A stretch of DNA of 54,111 bases from Pyrinomonadaceae bacterium (GTDB taxonomy: Bacteria > Acidobacteriota > Blastocatellia > Pyrinomonadales > Pyrinomonadaceae). The stretch is taken from the NCBI GenBank assembly GCA_013811945.1, contig JACCUI010000225.1, positions 1 to 54,111 of the forward strand, written 5' to 3'. Made by a program: the position numbers and the translations under genes. Below, one piece after another: positions 26,812 through 36,293 of this stretch; positions within the stretch are counted from its first letter, which is position 1, and each line of letters begins with the position of its first letter. The notes beneath the pieces are model-generated. The model was not told the DNA's origin. It saw only the letters and a list, made by a program, of their open reading frames with translations, and did not search any database.

Positions 26812-27798
26812 TCAAACCCGCTGCGGCGAGGTTGCTAAATCAAACTCCGAATCGGCCGCGCTTAAAACCTTAAATGACCTTAAAGTGAGTACGATGGTCG
26901 TCGCAAAGACCAAAGCACCGCAAGCCACGTGCGCTACAGTGATTCCCACCATCGGGTTCAAGGGTTGCGGCTCGTTGGGCGATGCGAGCCGGGTCAGGTA
27001 CGCAGCCACGCCTAACATCAGTTGTAATGTCAGCAAAGCGAGTCCGATTACAGCGGGTCTGGTCAAAAACGCTTCGCCCCCGTGGCGGCGTAGAATCATG
27101 ATTGCGGCGCTGGCTAGTAGGAGCGTTACGGCGAGCGCTCCGCCGATGTGAGCCACAACCAAGTCTGTCGGCAAATGCTTATCCCAGGTTGCGGAATGTC
27201 GCAGCGTAGCCCCGAGAATGAGCTGCAGGAATACCGTTGCCGCCGCCGCGAGACAAACATAACGAACCGGCAGCGTGCCTTTTTCTTCGAGGGTCAGCTG
27301 CTGGTTGGTCCAACTTCTTGACGTAAAAACCGCCAGGGCCACCGTTGTGCAGAAGAAAATCTGAGCCAGAGTGGCGTGCGCTGTCGAAACGGCCAGCGGC
27401 AGCATCAGTTTTACAGTAAGTCCGCCCAACAGCCCCTGAGCAACCACCATAAACAGGGCAAATAATCCCAGCCGGCGCACCCACCGTCTTGGTTCTTTCC
27501 TGAAAAGGTAGACAAGCAGGACAATCGTAAGCATGCCTACGGTGGTAGCCACCATCCGGTGACCATGTTCCCAAAAGAGGTTTCCCACCATTGCTGGAAA
27601 GAACTGTCCGTTGGAGAGTGGCCAATCTTCGGTCGCCAACCCCGCGTCATTACTCGTGACGAGAGCACCGGCAATGATCAAAAAGAACGTCGCGCCCGCC
27701 ACGAGCAGAGAAAACCGATGTAAGCCGTTGTTCACCTTTGTCCGGTTCACTGTTGCTAGCCCGGTCCCATTGCCGATTTCCAAGTCGATTCGACACAT
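26812..27798 (-). CDS. ctaA: Heme A synthase
   Basis: A 328-residue COX15/CtaA protein with about eight membrane helices. Conserved histidines for heme binding are in WEHGHRMVATTVG, AHATLAQIFF, LRHSATWDKHLPTDLVVAHIGGAL and TVAHVACGALV. It oxidises the C8 methyl of heme O to give heme A, acting with ctaB encoded just downstream. A ~30-residue hydrophilic N-terminal extension precedes the first helix, so the true start could be internal. Confidence 0.9.
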   Translation of the reverse strand: MCRIDLEIGNGTGLATVNRTKVNNGLHRFSLLVAGATFFLIIAGALVTSNDAGLATEDWPLSNGQFFPAMVGNLFWEHGHRMVATTVGMLTIVLLVYLFRKEPRRWVRRLGLFALFMVVAQGLLGGLTVKLMLPLAVSTAHATLAQIFFCTTVALAVFTSRSWTNQQLTLEEKGTLPVRYVCLAAAATVFLQLILGATLRHSATWDKHLPTDLVVAHIGGALAVTLLLASAAIMILRRHGGEAFLTRPAVIGLALLTLQLMLGVAAYLTRLASPNEPQPLNPMVGITVAHVACGALVFATTIVLTLRSFKVLSAADSEFDLATSPQRV

Positions 27799-27869
27799 CC
27801 CAACGGTAAGCTGTTACCTGTCTTGATAGAGGGTTAGTTCGAAAGAGCGCCCGAGCTGCTGGTTGGTGT

Positions 27870-28022
27870 TACTCAATTACGGAACCGAGAGCGGTAGCGA
27901 CCGCACTCAACTTACTGGATCACTCTGCTCACGTTCATAAAATATGGCGTCCAACTGCTGCTCACCGCTAGTACTCCGTGGGTGAGTGCGGTCGCTACCG
28001 CTCCCGGTTCTGTAATTGAGTG
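27870..28022. repeat. REP-like inverted pair (family 1) between ctaA and the cupredoxin gene
   Basis: CTCAATTACGGAACCGAGAGCGGTAGCG begins near 27872, and the facing arm with TCGCTACCGCTCCCGGTTC and TGTAATTGAG ends near 28020. Here the match extends beyond the core into CAATTAC / GTAATTG, so the pair behaves as one ~150-bp hairpin unit. No gene lies in this gap. Confidence 0.82.
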
Positions 28023-28097
28023 AATTCTTTCAAACTAAGGCACTACCACTGCCTTCAAAATCGGCAATCGGAATTTGGCAATGGCAATCCCTGTCCT

Positions 28098-28988
28098 TCA
28101 GTGTCGAACGATCATCGGCAGTTCGAGCGCCGGCATCATCTGAAGCCCCCCGGGCCGTGATGAAGCACTTGCGGCGTCGCCGAAGGCAAAGTCGGCCTTC
28201 CCACTGCCGTTAGCCGCGACTGTAACCTGCATCGTCTTCTCAGTGCCGTTTGGACCACCTTTTTCATGCCACGCAGCCACTGTGTAAGTTCCCGGCGGTA
28301 CGCCCTTGATAGTAAAGGCGCCATCCTCTCCACTTACTGCGTAAAACGGATGTTTGAGAACGCCGATGTATGACTTCATCCAAGGGTGCTGGTTACATTT
28401 GACCGGAATAAGGACTTCGGGACGCGCGAAGCTCTTCTCGATCGGAGCCGCACCATTTGCCTGGGTTTGATTCCATTCCGGGTTAACCCTTGGCGTCGGG
28501 TGAACATTGTGCTGAGTCGGATCGCTATTGGTGATTCTGACCTTCTGATTTGCCTGGACTCCCATCACATGTGGCACATAGTGACACCCTTTCTGATCTA
28601 GGACTGCGGCGTCTGTCGGCGTTGCGAAGGTGTAGTCGCCAACCTTGGTGCCGTCGACTGTGGCTCCATCCTTAATGTAGACAAAGACGTTCGCGAGCTT
28701 GCCTTCCCTCGCCATAGTGTCCTCTGTCACCAAATTCGGGTTGGCTTGCCCGCAGACGGGATCTGCCGACGTGTCGATCTTTTTCGGAGCCGGTGGAGTG
28801 CCATTAAATGCGACGGCTCCCGTTACCGTTCCTTCGTCACCTTTGCTTGCGTAAGTCTTGCCAGTCGACGCAGTGGAGTTTGTATCCGGACTAGCTTCGT
28901 TTGTACCCTGCTTGCTGCAGGATGAACCCAGCGCGAGGAGCGAAAGAATAATGGTTAGGACAAACCAGACCCTCATCTGCTTAAACAT
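28098..28988 (-). CDS. Cupredoxin-like lipoprotein
   Basis: 296 residues with a lipoprotein signal (IILSLLALGSSC, lipidation at the cysteine) and a Ser/Thr-rich linker. A beta-sandwich domain carries likely type-1 copper ligands: a His in TQHNVHPTPR and the C..H....M cluster in VKCNQHPWMK. A carboxypeptidase-regulatory-like segment (EDGAFTIKGVPPGTYTVAAWHEKGG) is inserted near the end. The ATG at 28988 has GGAGG eight bases upstream; the TTG at 29003 lies inside that site. It lies between the octaheme cytochrome and ctaA genes, suggesting electron relay or copper delivery to the oxidase. Confidence 0.8.
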   Translation of the reverse strand: MFKQMRVWFVLTIILSLLALGSSCSKQGTNEASPDTNSTASTGKTYASKGDEGTVTGAVAFNGTPPAPKKIDTSADPVCGQANPNLVTEDTMAREGKLANVFVYIKDGATVDGTKVGDYTFATPTDAAVLDQKGCHYVPHVMGVQANQKVRITNSDPTQHNVHPTPRVNPEWNQTQANGAAPIEKSFARPEVLIPVKCNQHPWMKSYIGVLKHPFYAVSGEDGAFTIKGVPPGTYTVAAWHEKGGPNGTEKTMQVTVAANGSGKADFAFGDAASASSRPGGLQMMPALELPMIVRH

Positions 28989-29074
28989 GATCAGTTCCTC
29001 CAAATTAAGATAACTTTCGGTGCAACTCTAGCACGGGCTTCGTCAGAAGTAGACCCGCGAAGCACACCAGACAA

Positions 29075-32000
29075 CTACATTCCGGGGGCACGTGTATTAG
29101 CTCGCCCGCCTGTGCGAGCTATAGTCGGCGGGCGCCTGTTCTTGCGAATTTTCTTCGTCACATTCTCATTGCTCTTCCTGCGCAAACTTCCCTGCGTCTG
29201 AGAGCTTGCACTGCCTGCAGGTTGTACCGGAGAAGTGGCTAGCAATCGTCTTTGCTCTTCCGGGGTCAGTGACAACATATAGCGAACGAGCAAGTCCGCA
29301 TGGTCCTGGCTGTACTCGTTTGCGCTGGCCGGCGGATTTGGAAGATTGATAACCCAGCGGTCCCCTTCCTTTCTGAACAATCCACTAGGCATGGCCGTTC
29401 CCGGATCGATCTGCGCGGGATCCAGAAGCCATCTGAAGGTCCAGTCAGGCTTAAGACGCTCGCCGGCAAGCAGAAAGCTAGGTGCAATGGCTTTTTCGTC
29501 GTGGGTTGGCTCGCCCGTAATGTGACATTTCAGACAAGGCGTGCCTGAAGTAAACATCTGCCGGGCTACCAGTTTTTCCTGTTCAGTCAGCGGTTGAAGC
29601 GGCTCTTTAATGTAGGGTTCCTGCTGACCGGACAGCGCCATGAAGAACCGCACCAGAGTCTGCAGTTCGTTGGACGAGAAATTAAACGTCGGCATGCGCG
29701 CTTTCAAATAGGACCGCACGCCATTGCGATCCTGTCCAGGTTGCACCTTCAACCCTCCGCTGCTCTGAGTTTCGGGTTCGATGCCAGCGTTTCCTCCGTT
29801 AGCCTGTGCCTTTCTGTTGCCACCGGGAGTGCCAACAGAAAGGGAGGTCGTGTTCGTCGCAGGCTCCGCGGCTGGCCCCTTCTGATCACTCATAGACGGA
29901 TCATTTAGAAAGCGCAGCAGCCAGGTTGGATCAACGCGGGCGCCTTCGCTCGTCAACCTCGGCGGAAGCAGGTCCTTACCTTCAGGCGTTTGATAAACCG
30001 GGACATCCATCAACACCGAACGCTGCCCCACTTGAATCTCGTGACAACCCATGCAGTTGTACTTCTTGATAACCCACCAGCCATTTTGCACATCCTGGCG
30101 ACGCTGGTCCTGAGGATTATAGAAGAGGGATGCAGGCACATTCGATCCTTCTGTGCCAACGCTCCCCAGCAGAAATGTGGTCAGAGCATTTCGCCATTCC
30201 GGCGTGAGATAAGGCTTGGGCATTCGTAGCCGATCCTTGGGATCCTTCTCTTTGCCCTGATCATAGATCGATGGTTCGACCAGCTTGTGCTCGAAGAAGC
30301 CTTTGTGGTTGTACCAGGGTTTCTCCGAATGGTCGCCATGTAACTTGAGCGGATCGTGTCCTTTCTCCGCATCATGGGTCAGCAGAGCGAAGTCTAATCT
30401 CTCAATCGGCGTAGCGCCTTCAACCGTCAGTTCCTTACCGATCCGCTGTTCCTCTTCAAACCCCTTGATTTCGTGGCAACTGGCGCAGCCGTACTGCTTG
30501 ATCAACCCATGACCCTTTTCTTTTAAATTCGGATCGTCCATGAAAGACGCATCGGGATAAGCAGGAGGCGAAGAAAGCGAGAACAAGTAACTTGCAATGT
30601 CTCGAGCGTCCCGATCAGTCAGCCGGAAGTTTGGCATCACGGTCATGTTCTGAACTTGCAACTCGGCTCCGTCGTTCGGGCAGCGAGAATTCAATTCCGT
30701 ATCAAACACGTAAGGCTTATTGTTTTTGCTGTAATCATCTGCCGTAAGATCTCGCTTTTCCTTCGGGCAATAGGGCGCCCAGCGCTCGCGTGGGTTATGA
30801 ATCCAGCGCACGATGTATTCGAAGTTTGACTTCTCACCAACGCGCTGAAGATTCGCGGCAAACGTCCCACCTATCGAGCTTTCGCTATCGCCGATCGAGT
30901 GGCAGCCAAGACAACCCCGGGTTTCAAACAACTCCTTACCCTGGGCCGCGTCGCCGCGGGCTTGATCTTGAACCTTACCGCTGAAACTCTCCTGCCAGAG
31001 ATAAGCCGAGATCGCTCTGATCTGCTCGTCCCCGTCTCGATCAACCCCGAATCGCCAGAAAGTCGGCATCTTAGTCCCCGGTCGAAAACCCTGAGGATCC
31101 TTGAGCCAGATTGGGACCCATTCCTTGCGCAGCTTCAGCCGAATATCCTTCAGGTTCGGCCCAATCTTCTTCTGGTCCTGCATCAAATACTTCGACTGCA
31201 GGCTCAACTGATCGATGCGCGCGGCCAGCAGGCTATTCGAGACGCGCAGTGACTCCGCATGCGCGAGTAAGCGTTGCGCTTCAGCATCATCGGCTGCCTG
31301 ATTAGCTGCCTCAGTATCCTGCCGGATCTGTTTTTCGTTACCGATAATTTGATCTTCGAGTTGGGTAGTGCTCTGCCGCGTGCCGGAAAGTGTGTCAGTT
31401 TCTCGATCGAAACCTTCGTAACGGTGGCAGCCTACACAGCCTCGCTGATCGAAAAGATCTCGACCCAGGTTCAGCGTCTCGGCACCCTGGGTAACCCGGT
31501 CTTTGGCATGGCACTGCTGGCAGCCGGCTTCGATGTTCTCGCGCTCAAACAACGGCCACAACCAGTATTTGTGTCGGCCGTGGCCTTTGACGTCACTCGT
31601 AGTGGCGCGTCCGTTGCCCCAGTGGCAACTTGAGCAGCCAAAACGATCGGGGTTGTGAATCTGCAGCAGTTCTCTGTTCGGATGACTGACGAATGCTCGC
31701 GCCAAACTGTCAGGCTTTTTGCCCGGCCCTTCAGGCGCCAGGTCAGCCGGTCTAATATTTAGCGGCTCGCGAATACCGACATGACACACTTCGCAGCGGT
31801 CGACGATATCTGACTCATTCGCACTAATCTGGTGCCCGAGGATGGAGTAGTCGAAATTGTCCATCTTCCTGATAAGCCCGTCGATCTGACCAGGGCCCAA
31901 TCCGATCATATGGTGCCGCAGGTAGTCGTCCCGCTTCTTTGCGAGTTCAGTTGGCTGCTTGAGCAACTCCGCTTTCCGACCCAGGATCCTTGCCTTCTCC

Positions 32001-32632
32001 TCACGCAGGTCGTTGTAAAATTTCTCGAGCTGCTCATAATTCATCCTCTGCGTAATGGTCTTGCCGGAGCCATCCGGAGCCGGTAACTCGACTTCGACTA
32101 CTTCCTGACGTTTTTCCTCCGCCTGTTTCCGATATTTCTCTTTGGCGGACCCTTTAGCAGTTTCTACGTTGTAGTTGATGACCGTGAGACGGCCGCGCTG
32201 ATTCTGGAAGGGATCGGTCACCGCGTCTAGCTGCTTTTGAATCTGCGCAACCTTCCGATCAATCTCAGCGGTTTCCGGTCTGACTTGTTCCTGCGCAGCT
32301 TTTGCCTCGGCGTCCAGCGTCTGATACTCGACGCTCTCTTTAACTTCTGCTTCAGTCTTACCGGCCTGCGGTTTAATACTCTTCAGGTAGCGCGTGTAAC
32401 GGGTGACAAACTCCTGTTGAGTGCCTTTCCACGGACGCTGACCGAAAGTTTCGTCCCAAAGCGCCCACACGAGAGAAGCTGTTAGAAGCAAAGCGCAAAG
32501 CAGCATGATGCCGCTCGTAGAGCGGCTCACGATGGGATCGTGTGCCGGGACCTCGGGCTCTTTCTTCACCAACGACCCGGTCGCTACCGCTCGCGGTTCT
32601 GACAGTTCGCTAGCTTCAGGAGAGTCGGTCAC
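29075..32632 (-). CDS. Membrane-anchored octaheme cytochrome c of the bc complex locus
   Basis: An 1185-residue protein starting at GTG. After an N-terminal tail it has one membrane anchor (about residues 41-60), a long coiled-coil-rich region (about 85-270), then eight CXXCH heme c sites at about residues 280, 333, 371, 399, 574, 716, 860 and 1033. Two non-heme cysteines (PYCPKEK, SRCPND) lie between the fifth and sixth. The last ~50 residues are basic. It is far larger than a typical cytochrome c1 and seems to combine several cytochrome c domains. Encoded directly after cytochrome b genes, it likely replaces cytochrome c1 and may also hand electrons to the oxidase. Its N-terminal SEPRAVATGS is encoded by a REP-like repeat. 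Confidence 0.85.
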   Translation of the reverse strand: MTDSPEASELSEPRAVATGSLVKKEPEVPAHDPIVSRSTSGIMLLCALLLTASLVWALWDETFGQRPWKGTQQEFVTRYTRYLKSIKPQAGKTEAEVKESVEYQTLDAEAKAAQEQVRPETAEIDRKVAQIQKQLDAVTDPFQNQRGRLTVINYNVETAKGSAKEKYRKQAEEKRQEVVEVELPAPDGSGKTITQRMNYEQLEKFYNDLREEKARILGRKAELLKQPTELAKKRDDYLRHHMIGLGPGQIDGLIRKMDNFDYSILGHQISANESDIVDRCEVCHVGIREPLNIRPADLAPEGPGKKPDSLARAFVSHPNRELLQIHNPDRFGCSSCHWGNGRATTSDVKGHGRHKYWLWPLFERENIEAGCQQCHAKDRVTQGAETLNLGRDLFDQRGCVGCHRYEGFDRETDTLSGTRQSTTQLEDQIIGNEKQIRQDTEAANQAADDAEAQRLLAHAESLRVSNSLLAARIDQLSLQSKYLMQDQKKIGPNLKDIRLKLRKEWVPIWLKDPQGFRPGTKMPTFWRFGVDRDGDEQIRAISAYLWQESFSGKVQDQARGDAAQGKELFETRGCLGCHSIGDSESSIGGTFAANLQRVGEKSNFEYIVRWIHNPRERWAPYCPKEKRDLTADDYSKNNKPYVFDTELNSRCPNDGAELQVQNMTVMPNFRLTDRDARDIASYLFSLSSPPAYPDASFMDDPNLKEKGHGLIKQYGCASCHEIKGFEEEQRIGKELTVEGATPIERLDFALLTHDAEKGHDPLKLHGDHSEKPWYNHKGFFEHKLVEPSIYDQGKEKDPKDRLRMPKPYLTPEWRNALTTFLLGSVGTEGSNVPASLFYNPQDQRRQDVQNGWWVIKKYNCMGCHEIQVGQRSVLMDVPVYQTPEGKDLLPPRLTSEGARVDPTWLLRFLNDPSMSDQKGPAAEPATNTTSLSVGTPGGNRKAQANGGNAGIEPETQSSGGLKVQPGQDRNGVRSYLKARMPTFNFSSNELQTLVRFFMALSGQQEPYIKEPLQPLTEQEKLVARQMFTSGTPCLKCHITGEPTHDEKAIAPSFLLAGERLKPDWTFRWLLDPAQIDPGTAMPSGLFRKEGDRWVINLPNPPASANEYSQDHADLLVRYMLSLTPEEQRRLLATSPVQPAGSASSQTQGSLRRKSNENVTKKIRKNRRPPTIARTGGRANTRAPGM
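32575..32603. repeat. REP-like element (family 1) inside the octaheme cytochrome gene
   Basis: ACCCGGTCGCTACCGCTCGC followed by GGTTCTGAC. It lies within the first 20 codons of the cytochrome gene and is translated in frame as SEPRAVATGS. It is unpaired. Confidence 0.85.
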
Positions 32633-32686
32633 TCAGGATCATTCCTCCGCGCTCGTCAACTGTGAGCCAGTCAAATGTTGAACCAC

Positions 32687-33793
32687 TCAGATGTTGAACC
32701 AAGGCGTCACCCAGACATACTTGATCGTAAGTCCCAGCCGCAGAATAAGTTTCACCGGCATCGCCAACAGCACACTTATTGCAAAAAATTGAAACATCAC
32801 ATACTGCAGAATGCTTGTTCGCTCCAGGAGCTTTTGCTCAAACGGATCGCGCGGGAACAAACGAAGCGGCCGCAGCGAGATTCGTTTAAAATCGACCGTC
32901 ATTAGCCAATGGAGGAACAGGGCGCCGACTATGTAGAAGCCTCCTACAACCAGTGCGCCAAAGATCCACTTGCCCCAGTTGCTCTGGAGAAATCCAAGAT
33001 GCAGCGTTTTACCGATCCAGCTCGTAGCGATTAGGTCGTGAAGGTCTATGTTCTTATCGAACACCACGGCGTTGTGATCCCAGGTTTGACCGGGCCAGAA
33101 CCAGATCCAGCCGGGGCCGCGGATGAAGGTCCCAATTACGATCAGCGCGATCCACTGCAGAAACCCGACGGCAAACATTCCAACCGCAAATCTGCGTTGT
33201 CTGAGCGTGTAATAACCGTTGCCGAGCGGGTTTGAATCGACGTACGGGAAGACCATCAATCCCACCATGATTAGCGACGGCATCACAACGCCGGCAATCC
33301 AGGGATCGATATAGACCAGCATCTCCTGCAACCCGAGGAAGTACCAGGGCGCCTTCGACGGGTTCATGGTCAAGTTAGGATTAGCAGGCTCTTCAAGGGG
33401 GGCGTTCAGCGTGATCGACCAAACAAATAGGATAACCGTGACGATTACGGTCACCAGGAATTCAATGCGCACCAGATAAGGCCAAACATGGAGCTCACGC
33501 GCCCACCCCGGTCGCCACGGCTCGGCTTTCCGGTGGTGACTTTTCGCGAGTTTGGGGTCCTGTTCCAGTTCCCTGATTAGCCGATCGTTCGCGAGGGACT
33601 GCCTGACTCCCATCCAGGTGAAGATAGGAACCAGGAAGAGCATCGCCACGATGGGAACGTTGTCCGGCGCTGAGGAGATCTTCCACAGTTGGTTCCAGTC
33701 TTCAACTGTCAGTACCGCGAGCACCACCACGGCCACCAGCACTCCCAGGGCTATCAACTTACCTTTGCTTAAGTTGAATCTTCGCTTCGCCAT
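32687..33793 (-). CDS. Cytochrome b C-terminal-like subunit (subunit-IV type)
   Basis: A 368-residue membrane protein with about six or seven helices. It contains the PetD/subunit-IV-like signature NPSKAPWYFLGLQEMLVY, where the usual Qo-site PEWY is degenerate (APWY). It pairs with the separately encoded b6-like half to make a complete cytochrome b. A histidine-rich hydrophilic loop (RELEQDPKLAKSHHRKAE) follows the first helices. No strong ribosome binding site precedes the ATG, but a promoter is predicted about 270 bp upstream on this strand. Confidence 0.85.
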   Translation of the reverse strand: MAKRRFNLSKGKLIALGVLVAVVVLAVLTVEDWNQLWKISSAPDNVPIVAMLFLVPIFTWMGVRQSLANDRLIRELEQDPKLAKSHHRKAEPWRPGWARELHVWPYLVRIEFLVTVIVTVILFVWSITLNAPLEEPANPNLTMNPSKAPWYFLGLQEMLVYIDPWIAGVVMPSLIMVGLMVFPYVDSNPLGNGYYTLRQRRFAVGMFAVGFLQWIALIVIGTFIRGPGWIWFWPGQTWDHNAVVFDKNIDLHDLIATSWIGKTLHLGFLQSNWGKWIFGALVVGGFYIVGALFLHWLMTVDFKRISLRPLRLFPRDPFEQKLLERTSILQYVMFQFFAISVLLAMPVKLILRLGLTIKYVWVTPWFNI

Positions 33794-34067
33794 AATTTAA
33801 AACTCAAAGCTCGGCAGTCTCCGAGGTGTAAAGTCAGAGTTAACCGGAGCGGCAAATTGGCAACAACATGAAAACTCGAAAAACGTTAAAAAGGTCGATC
33901 CCGGGTTCCCACGCACGAGATTGCGAACGTGCATTTTGGCGACGCCTGTTCCTTTCGTGATCTCGGCCCCTCACAACTTTGACCTGGATGATCTTGCACA
34001 TACCTCACCACTTGTTGCCGATCCACTTCGTCCTCAGCTCAATTTCATTTCTTTGGCGTACGTCTCC

Positions 34068-34096
34068 GTATAAAGCCGTCTAGTGTGGTATGTCAA
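34068..34096 (-). promoter_or_regulatory. Predicted sigma-70 promoter for the subunit-IV / octaheme cytochrome genes
   Basis: Read on the minus strand, TTGACA (34096-34091) and TTATAC (34073-34068) are 17 bp apart. This would give a ~270-base leader for the subunit-IV gene. It makes the second half of the bc locus independently transcribable from the Rieske and b6 genes. Confidence 0.5.
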
Positions 34097-34157
34097 AAAT
34101 ACTTGTACAACAGTTAAGCACGTTCGCTGGTATCATGATCGATAAAGGGCTCTTTAA

Positions 34158-34255
34158 GTTTCGTGATTTTTCGTGTGATTTCGCGGATCGTGGTAGGTCC
34201 CGCAGCAAACTACAAACGATCCACGAAATCACACTAAGCCGCACGAAAAACACAC
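34158..34255. repeat. Family 2 inverted repeat, copy 4
   Basis: TTTTCGTGTGATTTCGCGG in the left arm faces CGATCCACGAAATCACAC and GCACGAAAAAC in the right arm. It lies in the 490-bp gap separating the b6-like and subunit-IV genes, which is otherwise gene-free. Confidence 0.8.
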
Positions 34256-34286
34256 TGTAAAGTCAATTGAGAGACCCTGCACTAGC

Positions 34287-35225
34287 CTACTTCTTCTTCA
34301 CCGCCTTCATCTCTGATTCAAGCATGACTGGAGCCGGACCGGAGATGCCACCATCTTTACGTATGCGCCAAAAATGAACCGCCATGAAAATCGAGGCCAC
34401 GAGAGGAATACCAATGCAATGCCAGATGTAGGAACGCAACAACGCATTTGAATCGACAATCGATCCGCCCAGCAGTCCGAAACGAACATCATTGAATGGA
34501 GTCATTCCAAGCTGAACTCCAAAGGGCCCTTCGGATCCCAGCATGGGCGTGGCGCGAGCCATGTTGGTTCCAACTGTCACCGCCCAGAAACCGAGCTGGT
34601 CATCCGGCAAGAGATAGCCCGTAAACGAAAGCAGCAGAGTTAGCACCAGCAACACCACGCCAACCCCCCAATTAAATTCGCGCGGTCTTTTGTACGAACC
34701 AGTAAGCACGACCCGAAACATGTGTAACCAAGTGGTTATAACCATCAAGTGGGCCGCCCAACGATGCATATTGCGCAGGAGCTTCCCGAAGGGGACGTCG
34801 TGCTCCAAATAAAGGATGTCCTTAAAAGCGTCAGCCTTTGTTGGGTGGTAATAGAACATCAAGAGCACGCCAGTGAACGTAAGCACGATGAAGAGATAGA
34901 AGGTAATGCCACCCATACCCCAGGTAAATGGGTAACGCACCGCGTCGCGATTAATTTTCGCCGGGTGAAGGTGTAGAAAAACGTTCGAGAGTATTGCGAG
35001 AGAACGGTTGCGGGGATCGGACCGATCGTGAGATACGCGAAAGATCGATTTCCAAAGCTGCGTATTTTGCGGGTCCTTGTATGATTTAGCTTCCTCGACG
35101 GCGCGTTCTTTTAGCGCCATCCCGCTATCGCGAACTTTTCCGACGAGGCTCGAGCCCGCCGTCTCGCCGCCGGTGAGCTGCTTAGTCTCCTTAAGTTCCG
35201 CTTGATCCGGGCGTTCTGGCTCCAT
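34287..35225 (-). CDS. Cytochrome b6-like subunit of the bc complex
   Basis: 312 residues with an N-terminal hydrophilic tail (~95 residues, Lys/Glu-rich) and four membrane helices. Two heme b ligand pairs are visible in MHRWAAHLMV and in a pair with HCIGIPLVASIFMAVHFW, followed by RIRKDGGISGP as in cytochrome b6. It forms the quinol-oxidising core with the Rieske protein upstream and the subunit-IV-like protein downstream. The long N-terminal tail is unusual compared with PetB. Confidence 0.9.
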   Translation of the reverse strand: MEPERPDQAELKETKQLTGGETAGSSLVGKVRDSGMALKERAVEEAKSYKDPQNTQLWKSIFRVSHDRSDPRNRSLAILSNVFLHLHPAKINRDAVRYPFTWGMGGITFYLFIVLTFTGVLLMFYYHPTKADAFKDILYLEHDVPFGKLLRNMHRWAAHLMVITTWLHMFRVVLTGSYKRPREFNWGVGVVLLVLTLLLSFTGYLLPDDQLGFWAVTVGTNMARATPMLGSEGPFGVQLGMTPFNDVRFGLLGGSIVDSNALLRSYIWHCIGIPLVASIFMAVHFWRIRKDGGISGPAPVMLESEMKAVKKK

Positions 35226-35297
35226 AACCTCTCGATGCGATTGTTTTCTTAAGAAGAAAACGTGGCGAATCCGACTAGCGCCTTATCCCTGCCAACC

Positions 35298-35963
35298 TCA
35301 CAAAGAAATGTAAGCGCCAGGCTGGTCAAAATCGCTTGATTCACCCTTAGGCCAGTCGTAAAGTCTGGCAATGTCCACTCGGATCTGACCCTCTGGATCC
35401 AGCTCGACATGAGCGCGGTCCATTGGCCTGGGAGCCGGACCTTCAAAGTTAATGCCCTCGCTGTCGTAGCCACTGCCATGGCAAGGGCATTTGAACTTGT
35501 TCTCGCTTGCCTTCCAATCGGGTGTGCAGCCGAGATGGGTACAGCGCGCGTAGATCACAAAGAGGCGGTCAGAAGTCTTGGTTACCCAGATGCGATATTG
35601 CTGTTGCCACTTGGTATCGACGCCCAGTGCGTAATCACTCGGAGAACCAATGCGGAAAGTACTTGCAGGCTCAAAAATCGTCCGCGGCAAAAAGAACCGT
35701 AGGAACATCAGGAAGCACGTCGCTAAAAATCCGACCACAGCAGCCCAGACAATCCGGCGCCGCATTTTGTTAACGGGCGGATCAGGAGCGCTTTCAACGA
35801 CCGCACCGGCAGCTTTGGGAGCGGGTTTTGCCCCCGGTGGCACTGCTTTCGCTGGCGCGGAAGTTGGCGGAGCTGCAGCAGTCGCTCCTGCTACAGGAGG
35901 CGTGGCTTTGGATAGGTCTGGGGATAGCTTTGGGGATAGCTCTTGATTGTTTGCACTATCCAC
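35298..35963 (-). CDS. Rieske [2Fe-2S] iron-sulfur protein
   Basis: 221 residues: an N-terminal cytoplasmic Ala/Pro-rich stretch (about 20-60), one membrane helix (IVWAAVVGFLATCFLMFLRFF) and the Rieske domain. Cluster ligands are in CTHLGC and CPCHGSGYD (two Cys, two His). It transfers electrons from quinol to the cytochrome c partner. It has a strong GGAGGT and a GTG start. It is first in the bc locus, with a promoter predicted about 200 bp upstream. Confidence 0.93.
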   Translation of the reverse strand: MDSANNQELSPKLSPDLSKATPPVAGATAAAPPTSAPAKAVPPGAKPAPKAAGAVVESAPDPPVNKMRRRIVWAAVVGFLATCFLMFLRFFLPRTIFEPASTFRIGSPSDYALGVDTKWQQQYRIWVTKTSDRLFVIYARCTHLGCTPDWKASENKFKCPCHGSGYDSEGINFEGPAPRPMDRAHVELDPEGQIRVDIARLYDWPKGESSDFDQPGAYISL

Positions 35964-36159
35964 TATGCATACCTCCGTCGATTGGAACTGCGAGCGGGTC
36001 TAAACCCGTCGTCGCAGGTACACTTCTACTCAATAGCAGAGCTTGAACTATACAATTCCCCGCAGGCAGGGACCACTCTCTGCGAAATTGCCCGAATTAT
36101 TTGCCTAATCATTAAGAGCGCCGTGCCGTTAAGATTTATAATTGGCTCGGTGGCGATAT

Positions 36160-36188
36160 TTATAACCTGTTTCCCGATTCACTGGCAA
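36160..36188 (-). promoter_or_regulatory. Predicted promoter upstream of the Rieske gene
   Basis: On the minus strand, TTGCCA (36188-36183) and TTATAA (36165-36160) lie 17 bp apart, giving a leader of about 190 bases before the Rieske GTG. The A/T content of the segment supports a promoter. Confidence 0.45.
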
Positions 36189-36207
36189 GCAGTATTTAGT
36201 CGATTCC

Positions 36208-36237
36208 TTGACACAACCTTGCCCTCAGCAATGTGAT
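36208..36237 (+). promoter_or_regulatory. Possible weak promoter for the glutaredoxin-like gene
   Basis: TTGACA at 36208-36213 and TGTGAT at 36232-36237 are 18 bp apart, facing the plus-strand gene at 36294. The -10 matches only four of six positions, so this is tentative. Confidence 0.3.
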
Positions 36238-36293
36238 TGCTCGGGTACGATCAACGGCGGAATTGCTCATAGAAGTAAGACTAAGACTAATCC

